Shown here piece after piece: positions 52,545 through 61,479 of a stretch of DNA of 64,000 nucleotides. Position numbers and translations under genes: made by a program. Under the pieces are notes generated by a model. That model was not told the DNA's origin. It made no database searches and saw only the letters and a program-made list of their open reading frames with translations. The stretch's first letter is position 1; each line of letters opens with the position of its first letter. Source of the DNA: Robbsia sp. KACC 23696 (lineage in GTDB: Bacteria > Pseudomonadota > Gammaproteobacteria > Burkholderiales > Burkholderiaceae); assembly GCF_039852015.1 (NCBI RefSeq), contig NZ_CP156628.1:744001-808000 (forward strand), written 5' to 3'.

Positions 52545-53744
52545 TTATCCGAACAAATCGTGCTGCACCCATTCGTGCCCAGCCAAGGCCGACTCGGCAT
52601 CGACCAATCCGCCCACGCGCACCCCCAGCAAGCGCAGCTTTCGCTCAAGCGGCACACGCTTCAAACACTCGCCCGCCGCGCGGCGGATTTCCGCGGCATC
52701 CGCCGTCGGCACCTGACGCGTGAAGTCGCGCGTGACCGTCTTGAAATCGTCGTAGCGCAGTTTGATGCCGATCGTATGCCCGACGTACCCCTTGCGTCTC
52801 AGGTCGTCCGCTACCCGCTCGCACAAGGCCGTGAACGCCGCGGTCAACGCCGGCCGATCGTGTTTGACGTGCAGATCACGCTCGAACGTCGTCTCGCGAC
52901 TCATCGATTTCGGCTCGGAGCTGACGACGACCTCGCGTTCGTCTTGCCCATGGGCGACCAAGCCCAACCATGCGGCATAGCTGCGGCCGAAGTTTTCTTG
53001 CAGCACGGCCGGGTCGGCCCGCGCCAAGTCGCCGACCGTATGCAGTCCGAGGCCGGCCAGTTTCTCGCTTGCCTTCGGGCCGATGCCATTGACTTTTTTC
53101 GCCGCCAGCGGCCAGATGCGCGTCTCAAGATCGGCCATCGTCAGCAGCGTCAAGCCGTTCGGCTTGTCGAGTTCGGAACCGATTTTCGCCAGCAGCTTGT
53201 TCGGGGCGATACAGATCGAACAGGTCAAGCCGGTCGCCTGCGTGACGGCATCCTTGATCCGGGTCCCTAATTCCGTCATCCCAATCCGTAAGTCCGCGGC
53301 CAACGTCGTCAGATCGATGTAGATTTCGTCGATGCCGCGATCTTCCACGCAATCGGTAAACGTGCGGACGGCTGCCTTGAAAAGTCTCGAATAGTGTCGG
53401 TACGCGTCGAAGTCCGTTGGCAGCAGAAAGGCATCCGGCGCCAATTGCGCCGCCTTCATCATGCCCATCGCCGAGAAGACACCCAATGCACGTGCCTCAT
53501 ACGTCGACGTGGTGACGACACCCCGACCCGCATAGTCGCGCAGACGCGCGAATTGGCGACTGCCGTCCGGGCGCTCCGTAGGCGCAGCCTGCCGACCGCC
53601 ACCGATCACGACCGCCTGGCCCTTCAATTCGGGATAGCGCAGCAATTCGACGGACGCATAGAAAGCGTCCATATCCAAATGCGCGATGCGCCGGACAGGC
53701 GGCTCGACTGAATCGATCGGTGAATCGGGATGGGAGGCAGGCAT
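52545..53744 (-). CDS. dinB: DNA polymerase IV
   Basis: A 399-residue Y-family translesion polymerase. Catalytic acids are in LDMDAFYASVE (about 23-33) and in RGIDEIYIDLT, where the family usually has SIDE. VNGIGPKASEKLAGLGL is the helix-hairpin-helix. The C-terminus QHDLFG fits the sliding-clamp binding pentapeptide QLxLF type. A LexA box 64 bp upstream of the start indicates SOS control. A PAS pseudogene lies directly downstream. Confidence 0.93.
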   Translation of the reverse strand: MPASHPDSPIDSVEPPVRRIAHLDMDAFYASVELLRYPELKGQAVVIGGGRQAAPTERPDGSRQFARLRDYAGRGVVTTSTYEARALGVFSAMGMMKAAQLAPDAFLLPTDFDAYRHYSRLFKAAVRTFTDCVEDRGIDEIYIDLTTLAADLRIGMTELGTRIKDAVTQATGLTCSICIAPNKLLAKIGSELDKPNGLTLLTMADLETRIWPLAAKKVNGIGPKASEKLAGLGLHTVGDLARADPAVLQENFGRSYAAWLGLVAHGQDEREVVVSSEPKSMSRETTFERDLHVKHDRPALTAAFTALCERVADDLRRKGYVGHTIGIKLRYDDFKTVTRDFTRQVPTADAAEIRRAAGECLKRVPLERKLRLLGVRVGGLVDAESALAGHEWVQHDLFG

Positions 53745-53779
53745 CGTGTGAGCGATGATTCGGGCAGTCGCGACGTTAC

Positions 53780-53808
53780 GCCTTTACGTGCCCTCGACTC
53801 GTAAAGGC
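53780..53808. promoter_or_regulatory. 9-bp inverted repeat in the dinB leader
   Basis: GCCTTTACG (53780-53788) and CGTAAAGGC (53800-53808) are perfect arms around an 11-nt loop, between the LexA box and the dinB start. It may form a leader hairpin or be a second operator. Confidence 0.45.
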
Positions 53809-53823
53809 TGTGTATCCGTACAG
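53808..53823. promoter_or_regulatory. LexA (SOS) box
   Basis: CTGTGTATCCGTACAG fits the CTGT-N8-ACAG LexA consensus used in E. coli and beta-proteobacteria, and the flanking bases extend the match to TACAGTA. It lies 64 bp upstream of dinB and 243 bp upstream of the divergent F-box-like gene. Confidence 0.8.
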
Positions 53824-54066
53824 TATCATAATTCGGTCCGCCAGGACGAAACGACGCGGCCCCACCCACCTATCACAAAAAGATTCCGTCTCGTAACCGT
53901 TACGCGCCGCACTGTAAATCCAGCGAAATTGACCTGTCAACGCAACGAAGATAACGCTGTTGAACCGAAGAGTTTGGATTTCCGCACTGGGCGAATCGCT
54001 AATATCAAAAGCTGCCGTCGTCGCCACTGTCGGGAGTCGTCGGCTTCAACCGAAACGGAGCGATTG

Positions 54067-56244
54067 ATGAACATCGACAGACTCGCCACGTCGCATGACA
54101 TGTTCACGACGCTTTGCCCCCCTATTTTGGAACAGATCGCTGGTGCCCTCTGTTTTGAGGATATTGCGACGTTACACGGCACCAATAAGACACTGTGGCA
54201 TTACTACAAGACTGACCAACTTCCCGGCACACGATGGGTCAAGGTTATTTCATCGGCCTTGTCCGATATGGTCACGAACGACACGTTATTGGACGCGTTG
54301 GCGCATATCGATACTGCGCCCGCCACGGTGCGCCCGGTCCTGCTTTATATGCTTGCCACTCGCCGGCGCGGCCTGGCCCGCCACGCCTCGAACCCGATTC
54401 ACACGGCGATGAACGACAGCATCGACATCGCCCGGCACGCATTGCATGTGCTGCGCCTGGACGCCCCGTCCCTTGCAATCACACCCTGGCTGGTCGATCT
54501 CCGTATTGCCGAATGGTACGCCAATTGCCCCTTGCGTTCGTCTCGATATGAAGCGTATACCAGCGAATTCGTCGATCGCCACCGGGACATGTCTTCCTCT
54601 GAATGGTCGGGTGCCCTCGATGCGATTTTCGCGACATGCGGTGCCATAGCGTCGTCGATCGTCTGGACGCTGATCAAGGACGGCGGTCGACCTTTTCCGA
54701 GGGTGTCGGACCGACTCGCCATCGGCCTCGCTCGAACAGTCGGCCTCGATCGCGACATCGACGCCGGGATCACGAATATCGCCGAGGCCCTTCAGCTGCG
54801 TTTTGGTATCACGTACGCTCAGCGCCACGCATTGCTGGATCCGATCATTGCAGGCGATATCGCGGCAAAAATGAAGGGGCGCAACTACCCCTACAAAGCC
54901 CATTGCGCAGTGTGGTCGGGTGATGACCTCGCTTTTATGACGCTAACGGAAGATCTGCACATGCAGTCCTTCCTGCCAGCGTTGCGACATAGCCATAACA
55001 AATGGCTGCGCACGTTCAAATGCCATGCCGGCGCGATGCGACACGATTGGCTCGATCATGCCTATCGCTTCTTTCAGAGGCTGGAACCCGACGTGTTTGG
55101 CGCTACCGCGCACATACGCGCCGCGATCGTATCGGACAAAAAACTCGAGGTCTTGCCCAGTACGCGCGCGGCTGTCGAAGCGGATGTGCAGCCTGGGAAA
55201 TCAGGGGCGCCCATCCGTCTACGCGACTTTGGCAGCATGGAAAATTTCGACGGTCATATCGCGCGGTTTGCCAAAATCCATGCTCAGGAACGCAAGGAAG
55301 CGGATCCGGCAACCTGTCCGGATGCCCGGAAGCTGCGGCAAAGGACGGTGGTCAACTGTGTGAAGCTCTACGATCTGGCGGTCTTCGAGGAGGCCTATCT
55401 CGCGCTGCTCGGCCCACGGTTCAAGGCGCAGCTCCACGCGCAGTTCGACGCGCTATTTGAAAAAATACAATCCGCGCCTCTCCGTGTTCAGCCGTTACTG
55501 ATGGAACGGTTGGCGAACGGTCTGACCAAGGAAACAAACGGCGAGCCCTACCGGCGTTTTGAGACATGGCGACGTGAAGTCGTCGAGAAGTTCACGAAAC
55601 GCGACCAGCCGTTCGCCATCGTACATAGCTACGTCGCTGAGATTCAGGCCTTGTTACGCAGTAGCGATCTCCCCCTCAGCGAAGCGCGCTTCAACGAGAT
55701 TGCCGCGCTGACGCAGCAAGTGGTTGATTCGACGCCGTCGTGGTCATGGGGCGTGTTGCTATCTTATATGTGGCAGTCATCCAATCGATTCGACTTGTCG
55801 ACGTTTCCGGCAAATGCGCGCGCGTTTCTGCTGTCACGCAGTAAGCGTTTGATTAGCAAAACGTGCCTGGTCCGGTTGACCGAGGCGTTCTTGCTCAATC
55901 CAACGTCGCGAAGCCATCATTCCGAGACGATCTTTTCCCGACAATTATGCAAAATCGCCGCGGTCAACTTCCCGATGATGCCCGATAAGCGCGAGGGCCC
56001 TCTCAGCAAGTTCGACTGCTTCTGCAATCGGATGGGTATTTTGCAATCGGATAGAAACGCGATGCGAGAAATCATCCTGGACGGCATTGCCGACAACATC
56101 GCGCCGCGCGACTTCCTCGTCAAATCGGTCCTCCGATCGCGGCTGCGCGAAGCGGGTTTCGACGACGCGGACGCTTTCTTCTATCTACTGCAGGAAACGC
56201 GCGGCAGAGCAGAATTGATAGATTATTTCAAATGCGACACCTAG
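54067..56244 (+). CDS. large protein with an F-box-like N-terminus, unknown function
   Basis: A 725-residue soluble protein that I do not recognize as a whole. Residues about 15-50 (LCPPILEQIAGALCFED, then IATLHGTNKTLWHYYK) follow the F-box pattern LPxEllxxIlxxLxxxDLxxlxxVnrxwr. The rest is helical with many charged residues and no obvious enzyme motif, signal peptide or membrane helix. GGAG 7 nt upstream supports ATG 54067. Proteins like this in plant- or host-associated beta-proteobacteria can be secreted effectors that use host SCF complexes, but no secretion signal was identified. Confidence 0.55.
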   Translation: MNIDRLATSHDMFTTLCPPILEQIAGALCFEDIATLHGTNKTLWHYYKTDQLPGTRWVKVISSALSDMVTNDTLLDALAHIDTAPATVRPVLLYMLATRRRGLARHASNPIHTAMNDSIDIARHALHVLRLDAPSLAITPWLVDLRIAEWYANCPLRSSRYEAYTSEFVDRHRDMSSSEWSGALDAIFATCGAIASSIVWTLIKDGGRPFPRVSDRLAIGLARTVGLDRDIDAGITNIAEALQLRFGITYAQRHALLDPIIAGDIAAKMKGRNYPYKAHCAVWSGDDLAFMTLTEDLHMQSFLPALRHSHNKWLRTFKCHAGAMRHDWLDHAYRFFQRLEPDVFGATAHIRAAIVSDKKLEVLPSTRAAVEADVQPGKSGAPIRLRDFGSMENFDGHIARFAKIHAQERKEADPATCPDARKLRQRTVVNCVKLYDLAVFEEAYLALLGPRFKAQLHAQFDALFEKIQSAPLRVQPLLMERLANGLTKETNGEPYRRFETWRREVVEKFTKRDQPFAIVHSYVAEIQALLRSSDLPLSEARFNEIAALTQQVVDSTPSWSWGVLLSYMWQSSNRFDLSTFPANARAFLLSRSKRLISKTCLVRLTEAFLLNPTSRSHHSETIFSRQLCKIAAVNFPMMPDKREGPLSKFDCFCNRMGILQSDRNAMREIILDGIADNIAPRDFLVKSVLRSRLREAGFDDADAFFYLLQETRGRAELIDYFKCDT

Positions 56245-56259
56245 CCCTGCGCAGGGGCC

Positions 56260-56297
56260 ACTCGGCATGCCGTGCCAACGTCACGTGCACGCCGAGT
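56260..56297. terminator. possible bidirectional terminator
   Basis: ACTCGGC (56260-56266) and GCCGAGT (56291-56297), with inner GTGC/GCAC, form a stem between the convergent F-box-like and cytochrome c genes; a CCCTGCGCAGGG palindrome (56245-56256) precedes it. No T tract. Confidence 0.35.
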
Positions 56298-56307
56298 CGT
56301 GCGGCGT

Positions 56308-57723
56308 TTAGTTTTTCTCGTCGCTAGCCAGTTGCGCTCTTACCTTCGCCACTTGCGATGCGGAAACACTCGCACCCTTATTGCCCCAACCCGAACGGAC
56401 AAACGTGGCCAACTGCGCAACTTCATCGTCGTTCATCCGACCCGCGAACGGGGGCATCGGCAAACGTTCGGGCGCCTTGTCCGTCGACGGCGCTTCGGCG
56501 CCACGCAGGATCGTCTCGATCAAGCCAGTCGGATCCTTGGCATTGACCATCGAATTGCCCGCCGTGGCCGGGAACACACGCGATGCGCCGTTACCGGTGA
56601 CCGTATGGCAGCCCGCGCAGTTATCGAGATACAGACGCTCGCCCAACGTCAGCTGCTTTGCCGCCGTCAGATGTGCCTGCGTTGCGGCCCGCGCGATTTC
56701 GTCCACCGCAGGTGTCGCCGTCGCCTGATTGACGCTCAGCGTCTTCAGGTAATCGGCCACTGCGTGCAGATCGGCATCGCTCATATGCGACGTACTGTGC
56801 TCGACAACCGACTTCATCTCGCCGCCCACCGTCGTGTGCGCATTGCGACCCGATGACAGGTAGTCGACCACTTCGTCCGCGGTCCAGCTTGCCACGCCGC
56901 CTGCCTGCCCGCCGGCGCGCAGTTGCGGCGCCCACCAACCGTTCAGGCCAGCGCCACCGAGATAGTCGCTGCCGCTGCCGTCGAGCGCCTTTTCTTGCAT
57001 CGCGACACCGCGTGCCGTATGGCAGCTACCGCAGTGACCTAAACCTTCCACCAAATAGGCACCGCGATTCTGATCGACACTCAACTTCGGGTCCGGCTTG
57101 AAAGCCCCCGGTTGCGTAAAGGCCCAGTTCCACAGGCTCAGACCAAAGCGCAGGTTGAACGGAAACGACAACGCGGTCTGGGGCGGCGTGACTGCCACCG
57201 GCTTCACGCCTTTCATGAAGTACACGTACAGATCATGCACGTCCGCGTCCGTCAGCTTGCTATACGAGGGATAGGGCATGGCCGGGTACAGATTCGATCC
57301 GTCGGCACGCTTGCCATCGCGCAACGCCGCGGCAAATTGCGCTTCCGTGTATTGACCGATACCGTGGTCCGCGTCCGGCGTGATATTCGTCGAATAGATC
57401 GTGCCGAGCGGGCTCTTGATCGGCAGTCCGCCGGCAAACGGCTGACCGGCCGGGTTCTTGCTCGTCGCGGCGGCGGTGTGGCAGGCGATACAGTCGCCGA
57501 CACGTGCCAGATAGGCACCGTGCCGGATCGACGCGTCGTCGGCGCCCGTCGCCGATGCGGCCAGCGGCGACGATGCCGTGGCATCCGGCGCTGCAACCGC
57601 AGCGGACGGTTGCAGCCAGGCGGCCAGTCCGAATGCACCGACCAACACGCCGGTGCGCAACGCGCGAACAGCCGGACGCTGCCACGCCGCGCGAGGTGTA
57701 GAGACCTTCATCTTGTTTTTCAT
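56308..57723 (-). CDS. tri-heme cytochrome c subunit of gluconate 2-dehydrogenase type
   Basis: A 471-residue exported cytochrome with a signal peptide (about 1-43, ending AVAA) and three haem motifs CIACH, CGSCH and CAGCH. It should take electrons from the flavoprotein 13 bp upstream and reduce ubiquinone. It is a paralogue of 47530-48852. A second start (MKVSTP, five residues later) is possible. Confidence 0.87.
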   Translation of the reverse strand: MKNKMKVSTPRAAWQRPAVRALRTGVLVGAFGLAAWLQPSAAVAAPDATASSPLAASATGADDASIRHGAYLARVGDCIACHTAAATSKNPAGQPFAGGLPIKSPLGTIYSTNITPDADHGIGQYTEAQFAAALRDGKRADGSNLYPAMPYPSYSKLTDADVHDLYVYFMKGVKPVAVTPPQTALSFPFNLRFGLSLWNWAFTQPGAFKPDPKLSVDQNRGAYLVEGLGHCGSCHTARGVAMQEKALDGSGSDYLGGAGLNGWWAPQLRAGGQAGGVASWTADEVVDYLSSGRNAHTTVGGEMKSVVEHSTSHMSDADLHAVADYLKTLSVNQATATPAVDEIARAATQAHLTAAKQLTLGERLYLDNCAGCHTVTGNGASRVFPATAGNSMVNAKDPTGLIETILRGAEAPSTDKAPERLPMPPFAGRMNDDEVAQLATFVRSGWGNKGASVSASQVAKVRAQLASDEKN

Positions 57724-57736
57724 CCCAATATGCGCC

Positions 57737-59506
57737 TTATGCCTGAACCAGCGGGCCCGGATTCTTCAAGTACTGATCGATGATCGCCTTCACGGAGAAG
57801 TACGTCAGTGCACCGATCGTCCCGGTGGGGTTGTTCTGGAAGTTCTGCGGGAACGCATTGCCGCCCGGCACGAACACATTGTGTACGTCCCAGCTCTGCA
57901 TGAACTTGTTCAACGCCGAGTTATTCGGACTGTCACCCATGATGGCGCCGCCGACATTGTGCGTGGACACATAACCCACCATCTTCACATGCGTACCCGG
58001 CTTGATGATCGTGTCGTCCATCCGATCGGGCTTCAGCTCGGCGGCGATTTCACGCAGCTTGCCGCCCAGATACTGCGCGACATTGATCTCGTTGTCCTTG
58101 TAGTCGTACGTCATACGCAGCAAGGGCTGGCCGTACGGATCCTTGTACGTGGGATCCAGATCCAGATAGACGCCGCGATACGACATATTCGTCAGCGACA
58201 TCGACAACTTCATGTGATGGCCGTAGTAGTTTTTCAGCGCCGTCTTGTAATCGGCGCCCCACTTCTTCGTGCCGGCCGGCAAGGTCGTCGACATCGGCGT
58301 GCCAGTGGGTTGCGAACCATGCAGCTTCGCGCCACCGATAAAGCCAAGCTTCGCCGCGTCGTACGTTCCCGGCGAGAAGTCGTTGAACATCTTGCCGGTG
58401 GTGCCCGCCGAGGCGAACGGATTGAAGTGCAAGTCCTTGAAGAACATCTGCAAGCTGGTGCCCATCTGCCATGCGTAATTCTTCCCGACCTGACCCTGTT
58501 CGGTCACCGGATCGTACGGCTTGCCGATACCGGACAACAGCATCAGACGCACATTGTTCAGCGAGAACGACGACAGGATCACCAGCTTCGCGGGCTGGAA
58601 CACCTCGTTGTTATTCTCGTCGACATAGGTCACGCCCTTGGCGGTCTTTTTGTCCGCGTTCAAGTCGACTCGGATCACATTGCTGTTCGTCCGATACGAG
58701 AAATTCGGCATGCGGCGTACCGCGTCGAGAATCGTCGTTTCCGGCGAGGCCTTCGAAAAATTCACGCACGCATAGAAACTGCAGAAGCCGCAGTAATTAC
58801 ACGGCCCGAGCTGCATGCCATACGGGTTCGTCCACGGACGCGACACGGCCGCCGACGGATTCGGGAACGGGTGATAGCCGAGATTACGCGCCGCCTTGTC
58901 GAACATCGAACTGCTCAAGCTGTCTTTCAGCGGGGGCAGCGGATAGGGGTTCGAGCGCGGGCTTTCAAACGCATCGCCGCCATCGAAAAGCTGACCGCGC
59001 ACGTTGCCGGCCTGACCGGACAGGCCGCAGACTTTCTCGAAAAAGTCGAAATGCGGTTCCAGCTCGTCGTACGAAACCGGGAAATCCTGCAAACGCATGT
59101 CGTCCGGCAACTGACCCTTGGCGTAATGCTCTTTGGCGAAAGACGCCATTTTGAGATCGGTCGCCGTGGAGCGCATCAACTGCCCGGTCCAATGCAAACC
59201 GGCACCGCCTACCCCGTCGCCCGGCAGGAAGGGTCCGAGCACGCGGTTTGGCAAGGCGGTTTGATTGATGTTCTGGCGCACCGTGATGGCAGCCTGCTTC
59301 GGCCGCATCATCAGCTTGTGACGCTTCCCGTACATCAATTCGTCCGCGGCTTTCGGATAAGCGAACTCGGCATTCTTACGGTCGCCGCCGCGCTCCAGCG
59401 CCAACACCGTCAGCCCTTGCTTTGCCAATTCGATACTCATGATCGAACCAGTCCATCCCAAGCCGACGACAACGACGTCGACCGGATCCTTTGTGATAGC
59501 CATCAT
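57737..59506 (-). CDS. gluconate 2-dehydrogenase-type FAD subunit
   Basis: A 589-residue GMC flavoprotein with the FAD motif VVGLGWTGS (about 13-21) and GVGGAGLHWTG. It has a Cys-rich segment CNYCGFCSFYAC, different from the CC-x4-C site of the FAD-GDH copy at 45915-47519. The family oxidises gluconate to 2-ketogluconate (or 2-ketogluconate further) in the periplasm. Start at ATG 59506 or the adjacent ATG 59503, which has AGGA six bases upstream. Order small-large-cytochrome is kept, but 294 bp separate it from the small subunit. Confidence 0.87.
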   Translation of the reverse strand: MMAITKDPVDVVVVGLGWTGSIMSIELAKQGLTVLALERGGDRKNAEFAYPKAADELMYGKRHKLMMRPKQAAITVRQNINQTALPNRVLGPFLPGDGVGGAGLHWTGQLMRSTATDLKMASFAKEHYAKGQLPDDMRLQDFPVSYDELEPHFDFFEKVCGLSGQAGNVRGQLFDGGDAFESPRSNPYPLPPLKDSLSSSMFDKAARNLGYHPFPNPSAAVSRPWTNPYGMQLGPCNYCGFCSFYACVNFSKASPETTILDAVRRMPNFSYRTNSNVIRVDLNADKKTAKGVTYVDENNNEVFQPAKLVILSSFSLNNVRLMLLSGIGKPYDPVTEQGQVGKNYAWQMGTSLQMFFKDLHFNPFASAGTTGKMFNDFSPGTYDAAKLGFIGGAKLHGSQPTGTPMSTTLPAGTKKWGADYKTALKNYYGHHMKLSMSLTNMSYRGVYLDLDPTYKDPYGQPLLRMTYDYKDNEINVAQYLGGKLREIAAELKPDRMDDTIIKPGTHVKMVGYVSTHNVGGAIMGDSPNNSALNKFMQSWDVHNVFVPGGNAFPQNFQNNPTGTIGALTYFSVKAIIDQYLKNPGPLVQA

Positions 59507-59672
59507 CTGTCCTGTTTTTTTGCGCCGCACGGACTCGCCGTGCCGCCTTGCATTCACGTAATGACTTACTGAATCGCGCTATGTCATCTTTTGTAAGGTC
59601 CGACACCGCCCCGCCGACTTCGCCCTGCCCCGCGAATACCCTTGCCGACGACATAGATTTTCGGCGTCGCCG

Positions 59673-59694
59673 TGTTATACGTCGTCCTATAACA
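59673..59694. promoter_or_regulatory. inverted repeat between the small- and large-subunit genes
   Basis: TGTTATA (59673-59679) and TATAACA (59688-59694), perfect 7-bp arms around 8 nt, in the unusually long 294-bp gap, about 170 bp upstream of the large-subunit start. It may mark an internal promoter or operator. Confidence 0.4.
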
Positions 59695-59800
59695 TCGCGC
59701 TCGAAACCGACCATTAAACGTCGTCGCTGGATACGCGGGACGAGGGGGCAAATAGCTTTCGCGGGACCCGACGAGGCCTTCGTCTGGGGCGAGCGACAAA

Positions 59801-60592
59801 TTAGCCGCGTCGGCCCGCCAGATCGACGGGACCCAGCGGATAGGGCACGTTGTGCTGGTCGATCCATTCCGTATAGCTGGCGCGCACGCCCGGGAAGCCC
59901 ATCATCTTCCACGACCCCATATCGCGATTACCGCCATGGATCGGATCCGACAGATAGCCTTCTTGCGTGTTACCCAAGACTGCGCTGAAGAATTGCGCCG
60001 AACGCAACTGCGTTTCACCAAAATTCTTGAAGTCCACCTGGTTCTTTTCCAGCGCGGTCAGAACCGTATCGCGGGTCTTCTCGTCGAGTGCCTCGAAGCC
60101 CTTCTGATACGTCTGCTGGCAGTACTTCTGCGTCGCGGCAATACCCTTTTGGTACACTTCGCGCGGCGAATACGGCAGCTGATAGCCAAAAATGGGATCG
60201 GCGTTGACGTCGAACGGCCCTTCCATATACCAGTCTTCGGCAGCGCCATAGCCACCGGACAATTCGCTATCGATAAAGACAGGCACGTTCGCTTCCAAGG
60301 CACCCGGCCCGTCGCTGTTCGCAGGGATCAGACGATCAGTCAGCGCCTTGATGAAGGACCACTCCGATGCATTGAAGAACTTGGGCTGGTATTGGTCGAG
60401 TGGCGGGGCGGGCGGCGCTTCCGCAAAGGCGGACTGGATCAGCGGCGCACTGGCGCCCGCGACAACCGGAATGACCGGGATGACGGCGGAACCGCGCAGG
60501 AAGCGGCGGCGGTTCGAACTCACCGGGGCGCCGTCGGAAGCATCCGCGGCATCGGCCCGCTGCGCATCGTTGAAACCGTTTTTGTCTGACAC
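59801..60592 (-). CDS. Tat-exported gluconate 2-dehydrogenase subunit 3 (small subunit)
   Basis: A 263-residue protein with a twin-arginine signal (SSNRRRFLRGSAV, about 25-37) followed by the gluconate 2-dehydrogenase subunit 3 fold (FNASEWSFIKALTDRLIPAN, FFSAVLGNTQEGYLSDP). It escorts the FAD subunit through Tat. The start codon is GTG and no strong SD is visible, so the exact start is less sure. Confidence 0.87.
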   Translation of the reverse strand: MSDKNGFNDAQRADAADASDGAPVSSNRRRFLRGSAVIPVIPVVAGASAPLIQSAFAEAPPAPPLDQYQPKFFNASEWSFIKALTDRLIPANSDGPGALEANVPVFIDSELSGGYGAAEDWYMEGPFDVNADPIFGYQLPYSPREVYQKGIAATQKYCQQTYQKGFEALDEKTRDTVLTALEKNQVDFKNFGETQLRSAQFFSAVLGNTQEGYLSDPIHGGNRDMGSWKMMGFPGVRASYTEWIDQHNVPYPLGPVDLAGRRG

Positions 60593-60978
60593 GATGAACT
60601 GGCTTGTAAGTGAAGAGAGAGGCCCCGGCGCTCTAAAATGTCACCTAGGGATGACCCGATGTGATCATACAACCAAATGAAATATATTGCGCCAAAACGC
60701 CGCTGTGCCGATACGACGCATGATGCGTTGACTTCCGGATGAGACTGCGGTACTTGCCGTTAACCCGAGCGGGAAAGACCTAGCTAACGTATCCCCTATT
60801 TCCGCCTTACTCTACCGTTACAAATGCCCGGTACAGCAAGACCTGGACGGTGTTATGCGCGGGGCGGCCGCCGCTCGGTCAACCCAAAATGTGGCGCATT
60901 TTCGATAGCGTCATCACGAAAAGCGCAACGGTCTATTGTGCCGACGGCGTGTTGAATAGCTAACGGAGGAGACAGCCC
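60593..60978. other. intergenic region between divergent dehydrogenase and small-protein genes
   Basis: 386 bp. A minus-strand -10-like TATATT (complement of 60681-60686) could serve the dehydrogenase operon. TAGCTAACG occurs at 60781-60789 and 60957-60965, the latter joining the SD of the small gene. No other structure stands out. Confidence 0.45.
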
Positions 60979-61212
60979 GTGACCCATCACTACATGAGAC
61001 ATGCCATCACCATATTGGTGATCCTGATGCTCGGCTTTCTGGTGGTGAACAAGGCCATCCAGCATGCCCACGCGGGCACTGCGGAAGGCGGCAAAACCTG
61101 TTTCCAACAGGCATCGACAACGCGATCCGAATCATTGGCGAGTGGCTTTTCCAAAGCAGGTGCGTTCGCGCAAGCTGAGAACGTCCTGGCGCGCTGCCTG
61201 ATCAATCGCTGA
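60979..61212 (+). CDS. small exported or membrane-anchored protein, unknown function
   Basis: A 77-residue protein with a GTG start placed 7 nt after a strong GGAGGAG. Residues about 8-24 form one hydrophobic helix (AITILVILMLGFLVV), followed by a polar part with two Cys (GKTC and ARC). I do not recognize the family. An anchored periplasmic protein is likely from topology. Confidence 0.6.
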   Translation: MTHHYMRHAITILVILMLGFLVVNKAIQHAHAGTAEGGKTCFQQASTTRSESLASGFSKAGAFAQAENVLARCLINR

Positions 61213-61407
61213 TTTCCACCCAGCCTATTCCCCGTCTGCGTGGGTAAAAGGCCCTCGACGGATTGGAAAGCGACAGCGCGTTTGCGTTGAGGTCGGCCGG
61301 TCCGCGTTAACGCGGCCAGCCGCGCGCCACGACGAGGGGCGTCTCCGCGCCCCGCACGGCAGTCACGCGCGGTGTTCGCCCGTATCGAAACGCCCGAAAA
61401 ATACCCC

Positions 61408-61421
61408 TCCGCTGCAGCGGA
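61408..61421. promoter_or_regulatory. 14-bp perfect palindrome upstream of the LLM gene
   Basis: TCCGCTGCAGCGGA lies 58 bp before the LLM oxidoreductase start and could be a regulator site. A CGCGTTAACGCG palindrome lies at 61303-61314. Confidence 0.3.
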
Positions 61422-61479
61422 ATCGCGAACGACCTATCATGGCGTTTTCCTTTCGCGTTCCCCGGAGCGCCGCCCGATC

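Larger units (their letters stand above)
53745..54066. other. divergent control region of dinB and the F-box-like gene
   Basis: 322 bp holding an inverted repeat (53780-53808), a LexA box (53808-53823) and, on the minus strand, a -10-like TATGAT (complement of 53825-53830). The half nearest the F-box-like gene shows no paired TTCG motif of the hrpII/PIP type. Confidence 0.55.

Noticed and set aside
53745-54066. hrpII/PIP-type box before the F-box-like gene
   Set aside because: Single TTCG motifs occur, but no direct TTCG pair with the 15-16 bp spacing was found.
57578-59572. 664-codon plus-strand frame opposite the gluconate dehydrogenase FAD subunit
   Set aside because: The minus strand has clear FAD and Cys-cluster motifs; the plus frame is a codon-bias shadow.
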